A stretch of 64,000 nt of DNA from Algihabitans albus (GCF_003572205.1 NZ_QXNY01000007.1:1-64000), one strand, 5' to 3'; shown: positions 35,273-44,283, numbered from the stretch's first letter. The notes: generated by a model from the sequence alone, not told the origin. Made by a program: numbers and translations.

Positions 35273-35990
35273 TCGCCACCAGCGCGACGAAGACCAGAAC
35301 CACGCTGCCGAGCAGAACCGTCATGACGGCCGGCAGGCCGAAGATCAGCATCGCCAGCGCGGCGGTCAGCCCGACGTTGAGCGCCAGATAGCCCCAGGCG
35401 CTGGCGCCGCCCTGCAGGGCGTCTCGCAGCAGGTGGCCGATCACCGGCACCAGCAGCAGCCCCTTCAAGAGCAGTCCGCCGACCTGACCGAAGGCGACGC
35501 GGGCGGCGGTTGCCGCCGGCAGGACCGCGTCCGTGGGCGCGCCGTTGCTGAGTCTTTGGTCCTGGTAGGCGGAGCGGTGATCGGCCTCGCGCGCCGCTTC
35601 GCCGGCCCGGATTGCCCAAGCGATCAGCAGAGACATCACCAGCGGCAGCGGGATGAGGATCGGATTCTGCTCCAGCAGGATCAGCGCCGGCAGGCTGGCC
35701 AGGCCGATCGTCAAGGCCGCCGGGGCGAGCCAGGGGAGCAGCCGGCGCGCCAGACCGGTCCGTGGAACGTGAAATTCGCTGTGCCCCTCGATGCTGTTCG
35801 AGATCTGGCCGAGGTTGGACAGAAAGAACCAAGCGACCAGCGGGATCGAGACCGCGAACATGGACACGGACAGCGGCGAGTCGAAGCCCTGTTTTGGGCC
35901 GGGAAAGACGAGGCTCCAGAGCACCAGCCAGATCATGTAGGGCAGCAGCATGAAGCCACCGACGCAAAGCGGGATGTAGCGTGCAGACAT
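35259..35990 (-). CDS. multi-pass membrane protein of unknown function
   Basis: A 243-residue protein with about six hydrophobic segments (around residues 6-30, 42-60, 86-106, 108-127, 168-186 and 198-240). A short hydrophilic, charged loop (about residues 128-160, with EAAREADHRSAYQDQR) separates the two halves. I do not recognise a family. The 3' end overlaps that of the convergent gene by 14 bp. It is divergent from the alcohol dehydrogenase gene, with about 210 bp between starts. Confidence 0.72.
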   Translation of the reverse strand: MSARYIPLCVGGFMLLPYMIWLVLWSLVFPGPKQGFDSPLSVSMFAVSIPLVAWFFLSNLGQISNSIEGHSEFHVPRTGLARRLLPWLAPAALTIGLASLPALILLEQNPILIPLPLVMSLLIAWAIRAGEAAREADHRSAYQDQRLSNGAPTDAVLPAATAARVAFGQVGGLLLKGLLLVPVIGHLLRDALQGGASAWGYLALNVGLTAALAMLIFGLPAVMTVLLGSVVLVFVALVAITLE

Positions 35991-36199
35991 GAAAGCTTCG
36001 TCCTCCGGGTGACTTCGTTTGGGCGGCTTCGATCACCTTAGGCTTAGCGCGTGACTCGGCTGAATCGGCTCGGTCAGGTTGTCGCAGGGCCGTCCGGCCG
36101 GCATCACGACCGCGCCGTAGCCGTTGCGCAGGCTCGGCTTCGCCGGTTTCAATGCCGCAGTCATTTCCTGTGTTTTTCACCTGCCGTCCGGAGCCTTGC

Positions 36200-37441
36200 A
36201 TGTCCGCTGCCGACTCTTCCTCTGCTCGGGCCACCGATCTGCCCAGCATGACCTTCAGCTACCCAACCACGATCCGCTTCGGCGTGGGGCAGAGCCAGGG
36301 CATCGCGAAGTCCTGCGAAAGCCTGGGTATCCAGCGGCCGCTCTTCGTGACCGACCCGGGCCTGAAGGACCTGCCCATGACCGAAGCGCTGCTCGGCCTG
36401 CTCACCGAGGCCGGACTGGAGGTGATGCTTTTCACCGAGGTCGCGCCGAATCCTCTGGCCTCCAACGTGGCGGCGGGGCTCGCCGTCTGCCGGGCGGGGG
36501 ATTGCGACGGAGTCATCGCGCTGGGCGGCGGCAGCGCGCTGGACTGCGCCAAGACCATCGCCTTCATGCGGCCTCAAACGCGTCCGCTCGCCGATTTCGA
36601 GGATGTCGGCAGTAACTGGAAGCGCGCCACCACCGAGGGCATTCTGCCGATCCTGGCGATTCCCACCACGGCCGGTACCGGTTCGGAGGTTGGGCGGGCG
36701 GCCGTGATCGCCCTGGACGTGGGAGAGGGGCCGGACGGCCGCGCGGCCGACGGCACCAAGAAGGTGGTTTTCCATCCGCTGATGCTGCCCAGCCTGGTGA
36801 TCGAGGACCCGGCGCTGACCGTCGGCCTGCCGCCGGCTCTGACCGCGGCAACCGGCTTCGATGCTTTGGCGCACTGCCTGGAGGCCTATTGCTCGCCGCT
36901 GTTCCATCCCTTGGGCGACGGCATCGCGGTCGAGGGGATTCGCCTGATCAAGGATGCGTTGCCGCGCGTCTACGCCGACGGCGGCGACCTGGAGGCGCGG
37001 GGGCAGATGCTGATCGCCGCCTCCATGGGGGCGACGGCCTTCCAGAAGGGGCTGGGCGCGATCCACGCGCTGAGCCATCCGATCGGCTCGCTTTACCGCA
37101 CCCACCATGGCCGCACCAACGCGGTCTTCATGCCCTACGTTCTGGCCTTCAACCGTACAGCCATCGAACCAAAGATCGCGCGGCTGGCCGCCTACATCGG
37201 TCTGGAGCGGCAGGACTTCGGCGGCTTCTGCGACTGGATCAGCGGCCTCCGGGACGCCCTGGGAATCGAACATCGCCTGGGTGACCTCGGCGTCGGCGAG
37301 GACCGGGTCGACCGCATCGTCGAACTGGCGCTGTCCGACCCGACGGCCCCGACCAACCCGGTCGAGCTGACGGACGCCAATCTGCGCGACCTGCTGCGGG
37401 CCGCCTTCGACGGCCGCTTACCGGAGGCGGCTACCCTCTGA
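36200..37441 (+). CDS. iron-containing (type III) alcohol dehydrogenase
   Basis: A 413-residue NAD(P)-dependent dehydrogenase. ATG 36200 has GGAG six bases upstream. The family dinucleotide motif GGGSALDCAKTIA, the TTAGTGSEVGRAAVI loop and the metal ligands (Asp and His in GFDALAHCLEAY, His in HALSHPIGSLY, His in THHGRTNA) are all present. Length is somewhat longer than the usual 380-390 residues because of an N-terminal serine-rich leader of about 30 residues. The substrate is not predictable; relatives act on ethanol, 1,3-propanediol, lactaldehyde or 4-hydroxybutyrate. Confidence 0.9.
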   Translation: MSAADSSSARATDLPSMTFSYPTTIRFGVGQSQGIAKSCESLGIQRPLFVTDPGLKDLPMTEALLGLLTEAGLEVMLFTEVAPNPLASNVAAGLAVCRAGDCDGVIALGGGSALDCAKTIAFMRPQTRPLADFEDVGSNWKRATTEGILPILAIPTTAGTGSEVGRAAVIALDVGEGPDGRAADGTKKVVFHPLMLPSLVIEDPALTVGLPPALTAATGFDALAHCLEAYCSPLFHPLGDGIAVEGIRLIKDALPRVYADGGDLEARGQMLIAASMGATAFQKGLGAIHALSHPIGSLYRTHHGRTNAVFMPYVLAFNRTAIEPKIARLAAYIGLERQDFGGFCDWISGLRDALGIEHRLGDLGVGEDRVDRIVELALSDPTAPTNPVELTDANLRDLLRAAFDGRLPEAATL

Positions 37442-37630
37442 CCCGTTCGCTCTCAGGCACGGTCCGGCCGTGACATGGCTGTGGTAGATGCAACTGGAAG
37501 AAGATTTTTAATCTTTCTTGGATCAGAATTGGTGTGCTGTTACGCCTCTGCCTGGAGCCTGTCACGGTCTCAAGCTGCGGTCCGGGCGCTCCGTGAGACA
37601 GGGAGAGTGCGAGCGGATGACTGTACCCGA

Positions 37631-38317
37631 ATGACTTCGCCCGAAAATCCGAAGCCCCCGCGTGGCGCCGACAAGCTGGAGAGTCCCTCGCTGACGAGGG
37701 AGGAGCTGATGGCGCTGGCCGACCAGGCGACGGCGGAGCTGGCGGAGGGGCAGTCCGCGCTTCTGGACAGCTGGTTCGAACGGGCAAAGCTGCCGTTGCC
37801 GCGCCTGCTGCGAGACCCGCCGCGCGAGCGGATCGACCAGCCGCGTCTGCAGTCGCTCCACGACCACTGGATGGCTTTGCCTCGGGCCGTGGACCTTCCG
37901 AACATCCGGGACCTGGATCCCATGACTCTACATCCCTGGCTCGGCGATCTCGTCGTCCTGGACGTGCTGGAGGAGGGACGGGACTTCCGCTACCGCCTCT
38001 ACGGGTCCCTGCTCGCGGAGCACGTCGGGTTCGACCTGACGGGCAAGCGGACCTCCGACATCGCGGCCAAAATGCGGATCGGCAGCATGATTCCTCTGTT
38101 CTTTCTCGCGCTTTACCGCCGCGCCGTGCTGGATCGCCGTGCCTGGTACAGCCGGCACCAGCCGCCCCATACGGTCACCGCCTTTTTCTGGCGGCGGCTG
38201 ATCCTGCCCTTCGCCGGAGACGACGGCGAGGTGTCGCGCCTACTGGTCGGGATCCTGCCCTCCTCGCGGAACGGCCATACCCGTCAGTCCGTGGATCTGG
38301 GCCGGCGCGACGCATAG
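37631..38317 (+). CDS. PAS-domain protein (PAS_5-like)
   Basis: A 228-residue protein. An acidic N-terminal segment is followed by a PAS-like domain (about residues 75-210; DWMALPRAVDLPNIRDLDPM-like, LVVLDVLEEGRDFRYRLYGS and the sensor loop LAEHVGFDLTGKRTSDI), as in alphaproteobacterial PAS_5 proteins of unknown ligand. There is no output domain. The start at ATG 37631 is chosen on family length; the frame is open farther upstream through a region with no coding character. The 190 bp upstream includes the AT-rich hairpin-like AAGATT-TTT-AATCTT at 37501-37515. Confidence 0.75.
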   Translation: MTSPENPKPPRGADKLESPSLTREELMALADQATAELAEGQSALLDSWFERAKLPLPRLLRDPPRERIDQPRLQSLHDHWMALPRAVDLPNIRDLDPMTLHPWLGDLVVLDVLEEGRDFRYRLYGSLLAEHVGFDLTGKRTSDIAAKMRIGSMIPLFFLALYRRAVLDRRAWYSRHQPPHTVTAFFWRRLILPFAGDDGEVSRLLVGILPSSRNGHTRQSVDLGRRDA

Positions 38318-38433
38318 CGGAGGCGCGTCCGCCTTCGCCGCTTTCCGTCACGCCTTCCTTACCCGTCACACCGGACTCTGGCCGATCGTCATAGGGGCAT
38401 GGAACGGTGACGATCGGAAGGAAGGAATGAGCG

Positions 38434-38793
38434 ATGACGGATCCCAGGAGCGCGGTGGCCCATGAGGAGATGGTTCCGGATGTCCTGACCCATCTGGGCG
38501 GTGTGCAAAGGCTGCTGGCCAAACACGGGCTCGGCCCCCCTCTGTCCCACCTGATCGAGCCGCGCGCGTCCCAGATCAACGGCTGCGCCTTCTGCGTTCA
38601 GATGCATGCGCAGGCGGCGCGAAAGGATAGCGAGACGGATGCGAGGCTCGACCGGCTGATCGTCTGGCCTCACGTCTCCGAGTTCTCGGAAAGGGAAAAA
38701 GCCGTCTTCGCCCGGACTGAGGCCCTGACGACCCTGAACCCCAAAAGAGACTACGGTGCCCTGTTGAGCGCAGACGCCGACCTGCGGGCGGAC
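38434..38793 (+). pseudogene. AhpD-like carboxymuconolactone decarboxylase-family gene, 3' truncated
   Basis: Residues 1 to about 118 match the AhpD/CMD family: the redox motif Cys51-x2-Cys54 with His58 (RASQINGCAFCVQMH), then DRLIVWPHVSEFSEREKAVF and the EALTTL helix. Family members continue for about 45 more residues through an F-S-E-x-E, then L-T-x-A-I-x-x-x-N-x-x-N-R segment. Here the frame instead runs antisense into the DUF808 gene and stays open to 39255 without homology. The break lies near 38791. A strong GGAAGGAAGGA precedes the start, so transcription and translation may persist. Confidence 0.75.
38764..38793. other. head-on join of two truncated genes
   Basis: AhpD homology on the plus strand ends between 38763 and 38793, and DUF808 homology on the minus strand ends at about 38791. 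The missing 3' ends of both genes would lie between them, so a single deletion across a convergent pair explains the arrangement. No insertion element, duplication or obvious repeat is seen at the join. An assembly artefact remains possible. Confidence 0.65.
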
Positions 38794-39276
38794 AGCGGCG
38801 AGGGAGATGGTCATGATCTCGGCCGAGAGGATGAAATCGGTCTTGATCGCGCCCTTCACCCGCTCTTGCTCCAGGTGAGCGGCGTCGAGCGTCTCGGCCT
38901 TCTGCGCTCCTTGCGCCTCATGGGGGACGACCAGGTGCCAGATTTTCTCCGCTCCCTCGAAGCAGAGATAGGCGCCGCCGAGCATGAGCAGCGGCGTCAG
39001 CAGCCAGGGCAGGAAGGCGTTCAGCAGCAGGGCGACGGGAAGCAGGATGACGAGCTTGTTGAAAAAGGAGGCGCGGGCGATCTTCCAGACGATGGGCAGT
39101 TCGCGCGCCGCCGGCAGGCCGGCGACGTACTTCGGCGTGACGGCCGCGTCGTCGATGACCACCTCGGCGGCCTTGCTGCCGACCTTCGCGGCCTGACCGG
39201 CCACGTCGTCGAGCTGCGTCGCGGCGAGCTTCGCGATTGCCGCCACGTCGTCTAAAAGTGCCAGCGATCCGCTCAT
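38791..39276 (-). pseudogene. DUF808 (YedI-like) membrane protein gene, 3' truncated
   Basis: Starting at ATG 39276, about 162 residues match DUF808: SGSLALLDDVAAIAKLAATQ, VVIDDAAVTPKYVAGLPAAREL, two hydrophobic segments around LVILLPVALLLNAFLPWLL and TPLLMLGGAYLCFEGAEKIW, and KTDFILSAEIMTISLAAV. Normal family members are about 300 residues with further membrane helices; here the homology stops at about 38791 and the frame runs on as the antisense of the ahpD-like gene to 38389. This is the second half of the head-on join. Confidence 0.75.
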
Positions 39277-39376
39277 GGTCGCGTTCCCCGCCGTCCGCTG
39301 CCTGAGTCGAAACATCTGGCGGGCGCCAATCGTTCCCGACTGTATCGTGCGAACCGCTGGATCGCGCAGACTGCCG

Positions 39377-39970
39377 TCAGCCGAGCAGGACCGGCAGCGT
39401 CGCCGCGAGCAGGAGCGCGGCCATGACGAGGTTGAAGGCCCGCGCCCGCGCGGGATCCGACAGGAAGCCGCGCAGGGCGGTGCCGAAGCCGATCCAGACG
39501 GGCTGCGTCGTCCAGCCGATCACGCAGAAGATCGCCCCGGCCGACAAAACGGTCGCAAGCGAGGGGTCGGTCGGCAGATAGGTGGTGGCCATCGTCATGG
39601 CGGCGGCCCAGGTCTTCGGATTGATCCACTGGAAGGCGACGCCTCCGAAGAAGCCGATCCGGCGGGCGTCACCCTCCGTCTTCAGCGGGCCGGAGGTCGC
39701 GATCATCCAGGCGAGGTAGAGCAGAAACAGCAGGGTCACCCCCTTCATGACGACCTGCAGGACCGGCACCTCGCGGAAGGCGACGCCGAGCCCGAGCGAT
39801 ACGGCGATCAGCAGCGAGGCGATGCCGAGGCCGGTCCCGAGCGCGAAGGGAAAGGCCCGCCAGAACCCAAGCCGCACGCCTTGCGCCAGATTGATCATGT
39901 TGTTGGGCCCCGGCGTACCCGTGGCGATCAGACAGAAGAGAGCGAAGGGCAGAACGGCGAAATCGGGCAT
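39377..39970 (-). CDS. LysE-family exporter (RhtB type)
   Basis: A 197-residue membrane protein with about five or six helices. The diagnostic N-terminal motif is present (FCLIATGTPGPNNMINLAQG), followed by LGTGLGIASLLIAVS and FQWINPKTWAAAM. Members export amino acids or related metabolites. It is divergent from an AraC-type regulator gene (75 bp between starts), which probably controls it. It is unaffected by the nearby DUF808 truncation, lying about 100 bp beyond it. Confidence 0.9.
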   Translation of the reverse strand: MPDFAVLPFALFCLIATGTPGPNNMINLAQGVRLGFWRAFPFALGTGLGIASLLIAVSLGLGVAFREVPVLQVVMKGVTLLFLLYLAWMIATSGPLKTEGDARRIGFFGGVAFQWINPKTWAAAMTMATTYLPTDPSLATVLSAGAIFCVIGWTTQPVWIGFGTALRGFLSDPARARAFNLVMAALLLAATLPVLLG

Positions 39971-40045
39971 GGTGGCCTTCGAGTAAGCTTTGTACGCTTC
40001 GAGGGATTAGTCGGACGGAGCCGCCGCGTCTTGAACGAAAGCGAC

Positions 40046-40873
40046 ATGACCGTTTTGGGCGACCCGCGCGCCGGCGACCGCAGCGGCTACCGCGTCTTGC
40101 CCGGCTTCGGCGGGACGGCGTTGTTCGACGCCGACTTTCACAGCTTCAGCTTCGCGCCCCATTTCCACGACACCCTGATGATCGGGCTGATCCTGGAGGG
40201 GGAGAAGCGCTTTTCCCGGGGGCGGAGCTGGCATCGCGTGACGCGCGGCGGGCTGTCGGTCGTCAATCCGGGCGACATGCATACCGGCGGGGTCGCCGTC
40301 CGTGGGCAACGGCTGCGCTACCGCGCGGTCTACCCCGGTCCGGCCTTGCTGGCGGAATCCGGATTGCCCCCGGGCGCGGACTTCGGCGCGGCGGTGGTGG
40401 ACGACCGCACCCTGGAAGGGCACTTCGCCCGTGCGCTGGACCCGGACGGCTCGGCGGCCGAAGCCGAGGAGGCGCTGCTGATCGCCTTGACGGACCTGGG
40501 CAGGCGACACGGCACCGGCGAAGCTCGCTGGAGCTCGGCGAGTTGCGGCAGATCGGTCTCGCGCGCGGTCGATTACATCGAGGCGCAGCTTGAGACCTCG
40601 CTGCGGCTCGAACAGATCGCGGCGGAAGCGGGCATCGGCCCGCGCCATCTGCTTCGCGGCTTTCGCCGGACCCTCGGCGCCACACCGCAGCAGTACGTGC
40701 GTCAGGCCCGCGTGAGACGTGTCTGCGGACTCCTGCGTGCCGGAGAGGGCTTCGCCCAGGCGGCAAGCGCGGCCGGCTTCGCCGACCAGGCTCACATGAC
40801 CCGCGTGTTCCGCAGCCTGCTGGGCATGACTCCCTCCGCCTTCCTGACCGCCTGGCGCGCCTCGTTGACGTAG
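40046..40873 (+). CDS. AraC-family transcriptional regulator
   Basis: A 275-residue regulator. The N-terminal AraC cupin ligand domain (about residues 10-150) has HFHDTLMIGLILEGEKRFSR and VNPGDMHTGG; the C-terminal double helix-turn-helix (about 180-275) has SLRLEQIAAEAGIGPRHLLR and the closing AAGFADQAHMTRVFRSLLGM motif. ATG 40046 is preferred; a TTG five codons upstream is in frame. Divergent orientation to the LysE gene marks that exporter as the likely target. Confidence 0.9.
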   Translation: MTVLGDPRAGDRSGYRVLPGFGGTALFDADFHSFSFAPHFHDTLMIGLILEGEKRFSRGRSWHRVTRGGLSVVNPGDMHTGGVAVRGQRLRYRAVYPGPALLAESGLPPGADFGAAVVDDRTLEGHFARALDPDGSAAEAEEALLIALTDLGRRHGTGEARWSSASCGRSVSRAVDYIEAQLETSLRLEQIAAEAGIGPRHLLRGFRRTLGATPQQYVRQARVRRVCGLLRAGEGFAQAASAAGFADQAHMTRVFRSLLGMTPSAFLTAWRASLT

Positions 40874-40936
40874 CGACCCGACCTCCCTGAGGTGCCGGCC
40901 TGGGCTCGTCACGACGCCTTCGCTCCGTCGTGCGGC

Positions 40937-41329
40937 CTACTTCTCGAAACGATCCGGGGCGTCGCGATCCCGCTCGTAGCGGTTCCCGAGAGGGAACGGC
41001 GGCAACCAGGACTCGCGACGGAGCGTCCAGCTTTCGTAGGTCGGCATCATCTGGTCGGGCGCATCCAGGCAGCCGAGGTGCACTTCGATTTCGTCGGCGC
41101 TGCGCGCGAAAACGGACGAGCCGCAGCGAGGACAGAAAAACCGCCCTTTGTAGTCGCGCGTCTCTCCTGCGACCGTCACCGCATCTTCGGGGAATACCGC
41201 CGAGGCATAGAAAAGCGCCCCATGGTGCTTGCGGCAATCGAGACAGTGACAAAGGCCGACCCGTTGGGGACTGCCGGACGCCACAAGTCGGACGTTGCCG
41301 CAGAGGCAACCGCCGGTGTATGGCTCCAT
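40937..41329 (-). CDS. GFA-family (DUF636) zinc-binding protein
   Basis: A 130-residue protein of the glutathione-dependent formaldehyde-activating family. ATG 41329 has AGGAGA six bases upstream; the frame extends further but without similarity. Zinc ligand clusters are GGCLCGNVRL, CHCLDCRKHHG and FFCPRCGSSVF, and the conserved aromatic/aspartate region DYKGRF. Most family members are not true formaldehyde-activating enzymes. The 3' end is 64 bp from the AraC gene stop (convergent). Confidence 0.88.
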   Translation of the reverse strand: MEPYTGGCLCGNVRLVASGSPQRVGLCHCLDCRKHHGALFYASAVFPEDAVTVAGETRDYKGRFFCPRCGSSVFARSADEIEVHLGCLDAPDQMMPTYESWTLRRESWLPPFPLGNRYERDRDAPDRFEK

Positions 41330-41498
41330 CTTGCGTCTCCTTTGAAACCGAGCGGCCAGACTGGGAAACCGAGTGGCCAGACTGATCAGGGCGTATCTTC
41401 TGCCGTCATCTACAAATGAGGCACCGGTCGTTGCGCGGTCAAGTGTCCCGAACGGGGCGGCTTGCCGAGGTCGCACTGCGAGCGCGTGGGATTCGTCT

Positions 41499-43520
41499 TC
41501 AGATGTCCAGGACGAGACCGTCGCTGCTCTTCGGCCGTCCGCAACAGATCAGTTCGTATCCCGCCGGCGGGGCGACGGCCGGCTTCCGGTCGTAGGCCAC
41601 CGCGCCCGACAGGACCTTGACCGCGCAGGTTCCGCAGTTTCCCTTGCGACAATTGTATTGCGGGGAAAGACCTGCCATCTCGGCCAGGTCCAGGAGGCTG
41701 CCGCTCTCCGGGGTCCAGTCTCGCGCGATGCCGGCGCCCTCGAAACGAACGGGAGCCCTTTCGGGTCGAGGCTGCGCGGCGGAACTCGTCTCTTCCTCGC
41801 CACGGTTGGCGTCTTCCAGGCTGCCCGCGCCGAAGAACTCGTAGTGGATACGGCTTCGATCCACGCCCGCATCGCGAAGTCCGCGATAGAGACTCCGCAT
41901 GAAACTCTCCGGACCGCAGAGATAGAAGTGACTGTCCGCGACAGGCGGAAGCCCTTTCAGGGCCGCAAGCGAAATCCGGCCTTCGGTATCGTGGGTTTCG
42001 CCGAGCTTGTCCCGCGGCTCCGGATCGGAGTAGCCGATGAAGGTGGTGAGCCAGTCGGACTTCTTACGCAGGTCGTCGAGATAACTCCGAAAGGCCTGCG
42101 TTCCTCCGTTCCGAGCTGCGTGAACGAAACAGACCGGCCGGGCCGGCTGCCCGGTTTCGGCGGCGTGCGCCAAGGTCTCCAACATCGCGATCATCGGCGT
42201 GATGCCGACGCCGGCCGAGAGGAAGACGACCGGACCGCCGGAGGCGTCGAGCGTGAAGTCGCCGCTCGGCTTTCCCACCTCGACCACATCCCCGATCCGG
42301 GTCTTGTCGTGAAGATACCGCGAGCCTTCACCCTGGGGCTCCCGCTTGACCGACAGACGGTAGCCATGACCGTTCGGGGCTTGGGAGATGGTGTAACTGC
42401 GCAGAATTCCGCCGTTCAGTCGGACGGGCAGAAACTGGCCCGGGACGTAAGGCTCGACCGGTCCGCCATCGGCGGGTTCGAGGTGGAAGGATGTCACGAC
42501 CTGGCTTTCCGGCATTTTCTGTACGATGCGGAACTTCCGGTAGCCGTCCACGCGCAGGAGGTTGGCCTCCGCCTCCGTCCAGGTGCCGGTAAGCGCCAGA
42601 GCCGGCCAGGGCTCGATCAGGGTCCCGGTCACGGCAAAGGCCTTGGCCGCGAAAAGGCTGTCCTCGACCTGAAGGTCGACAAGCCGTTCCGCGCCTTCGA
42701 AGGCGGCTATGCGATCTTCGTTCCAGTTGACGGTCGCGCGTCCGGTCACAAAAAGGATGTCGCCCGTCGTCCAGTTTGGGAAACACAGGCCCACGCGCCC
42801 ATCGGCCTCGATATTGCCAAGCGTGTTGAAGAAGCGATTGCCCGCGAAGTCGGGGAAGGTCAGAAGACCGTCTCGCTGCACGCGAACGAAGCCGGCGCGG
42901 CCGCCGCGATGGGAGGCATCGACACCGCTGCGCGGATCGTCGCCCAGCTCTCCGGTGCGGGAGGCGATGAAGAAGGTGTCGGCCCGTTCGATCAAGGCGC
43001 GCGCGTCGGACGAAAGCGTGACGGAGCGCGCCACGCCGGTTGCGCCGGACGCCTCGCTGAATGCGAGCGCCCGTTTCTGAATGTATTGCGGACAGTTTCC
43101 GAAGCTCTGATCGACCCGCAGCGTCAGTCCGGTGGCATCGACCTCGGCGATCGTGCCGTTCATCCGGTTGCGCCTGCGGGTTTCCAGCTCGACGCCCAGA
43201 AGGCCCACCTTCGCGCCTGCCGAAAGATCTATGCCAAGTGCGTCGACAAAGGGGATCCGAGCCTCGATCCTCAGACTTTTCGGGTCGGGCGACTGCAGGA
43301 AGGGAGGACTTCCCCAGACAGGCACGGCCCAGGCCCTCCCGTCCCTGTCCAGCAGCCCGAGGGTAACGAAAGGCAGCCGTTCGAAGAACCGCCGATGTTG
43401 GTCGGGCATGCGGTCGCGGATGAAGCCGGCCCGGACCGCCGCCTTGACGTCGTCAGCGACGCCCGCACGGACCTGAACGGCGATTTCGCCGTCATGGAAG
43501 GGAGCGACGGGACCCGTCAT
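41499..43520 (-). CDS. PNPOx-FNR-2Fe2S fusion flavoprotein
   Basis: A 673-residue single reading frame starting at ATG 43520. Order of domains: a pyridoxamine-phosphate-oxidase-like split barrel (about residues 30-290: RFFERLPFVTLGLLDRDGRA, MNGTIAEVDATGLTLRV, GDPRSGVDASHRGGRAGFVR-like); a ferredoxin-NADP reductase module (about 325-550: RSYTISQAP FAD site, VFLSAGVGITPMIAML NAD site, FYLCGPESFM); and a C-terminal plant-type [2Fe-2S] ferredoxin (CRKGNCGTC and a later C). Such an architecture could move electrons from NAD(P)H via FAD to FMN or an external acceptor. It lies 7 bp behind the glutathione transferase gene and probably shares its transcript, under the TetR gene beyond. Confidence 0.88.
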   Translation of the reverse strand: MTGPVAPFHDGEIAVQVRAGVADDVKAAVRAGFIRDRMPDQHRRFFERLPFVTLGLLDRDGRAWAVPVWGSPPFLQSPDPKSLRIEARIPFVDALGIDLSAGAKVGLLGVELETRRRNRMNGTIAEVDATGLTLRVDQSFGNCPQYIQKRALAFSEASGATGVARSVTLSSDARALIERADTFFIASRTGELGDDPRSGVDASHRGGRAGFVRVQRDGLLTFPDFAGNRFFNTLGNIEADGRVGLCFPNWTTGDILFVTGRATVNWNEDRIAAFEGAERLVDLQVEDSLFAAKAFAVTGTLIEPWPALALTGTWTEAEANLLRVDGYRKFRIVQKMPESQVVTSFHLEPADGGPVEPYVPGQFLPVRLNGGILRSYTISQAPNGHGYRLSVKREPQGEGSRYLHDKTRIGDVVEVGKPSGDFTLDASGGPVVFLSAGVGITPMIAMLETLAHAAETGQPARPVCFVHAARNGGTQAFRSYLDDLRKKSDWLTTFIGYSDPEPRDKLGETHDTEGRISLAALKGLPPVADSHFYLCGPESFMRSLYRGLRDAGVDRSRIHYEFFGAGSLEDANRGEEETSSAAQPRPERAPVRFEGAGIARDWTPESGSLLDLAEMAGLSPQYNCRKGNCGTCAVKVLSGAVAYDRKPAVAPPAGYELICCGRPKSSDGLVLDI

Positions 43521-43527
43521 GGCGGCG

Positions 43528-44184
43528 TCAGGCGGAGACGGTTTCGTCGGGGAGAGCAGAGCGCGGCATGCCGACGAAGCGGGGCTGCGCCTCGACACGG
43601 TCGAGCCAGGCGCGGATCGCGGGATAGGGCTGCAGGCTGACGCCGCCCTCGGGCACGTGCGCGATGTAGCTGTAGCCCGCCACGTCGGCCAGGGTGATGC
43701 GGTGGCCCGCCAGATAGTCGCGTGCCGCAAGCAGCGGCTCCAGAACGGCGAAGAGATCGAGCGTCTTGCGGTGGGCGGCGTCGTAATCGAACGGGAGCCC
43801 GAACAGCTTCACCAGCCGGACAGCGCAGGGACCGCCTGCGATCTCTCCGGCGGCGATGGAGAGCCAGCGCTGCACCTCCGCGGCTTCGACCGGGTCGGAC
43901 GGCATCCAGTCGTAGCCGTCACTGTATTTGAGACTCAGATAGACGATGATGGCGTTCGAATCCGACAGGATGGTGCCGTTGTCGTCGATGGTCGGGACCT
44001 GACCGAGGGGATTGAGCTTCAGGTACTCGGGGGCCTTGTGCGCGCCCTTGAACATGTCGAGGTCGACCGGCTCGTAGGGCAGGCCGAGTAACCCCATCAT
44101 CAGCTCGACACGGTGACAGTGACCGGAGAGGGGGTTGCGGTAGAGTTTGATCGGCGCATTGCCTGCGGCGAATTTCGGATTCAC
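43528..44184 (-). CDS. glutathione S-transferase
   Basis: A 218-residue protein with a thioredoxin-like N-terminal domain (IKLYRNPLSGHCHRVELMMG, then NPLGQVPTI and LSDSNAIIVYL, the glutathione-binding cis-Pro and SNAI motif) and an all-helical C-terminal domain ending with ITLADVAGYSYIAHVPEGG. I chose GTG 44184 because GAGGA stands eight bases before it; the frame continues upstream without similarity. The gene precedes the PNPOx-FNR-ferredoxin fusion by 7 bp and is divergent from a TetR gene, suggesting a stress or detoxification unit. Confidence 0.9.
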   Translation of the reverse strand: MNPKFAAGNAPIKLYRNPLSGHCHRVELMMGLLGLPYEPVDLDMFKGAHKAPEYLKLNPLGQVPTIDDNGTILSDSNAIIVYLSLKYSDGYDWMPSDPVEAAEVQRWLSIAAGEIAGGPCAVRLVKLFGLPFDYDAAHRKTLDLFAVLEPLLAARDYLAGHRITLADVAGYSYIAHVPEGGVSLQPYPAIRAWLDRVEAQPRFVGMPRSALPDETVSA

Positions 44185-44265
44185 GGGCGAGATCCTCTCT
44201 GCGAGCTGCTGACTGTTCCAGGTGTCGCCGGCCCGGCGCGCATCGCGGACCGCCATCTTTTAATT

Positions 44266-44283
44266 ATGTAGATCATTCTATAT
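44266..44283. promoter_or_regulatory. candidate TetR operator, GST/TetR intergenic region
   Basis: ATGTAGA and TCTATAT are imperfect inverted arms (6 of 7 match) separated by four bases, in a strongly AT-rich island between the glutathione transferase gene and the TetR gene. The AT-rich island itself probably contains the promoters of both genes. The operator is the weakest of the three TetR sites proposed here. Confidence 0.35.

Noticed and set aside
37501-37515. AAGATT-TTT-AATCTT hairpin after the alcohol dehydrogenase gene
   Set aside because: The stem is all A/T apart from two G/C pairs and too weak for an intrinsic terminator; it may just be part of an AT-rich promoter.
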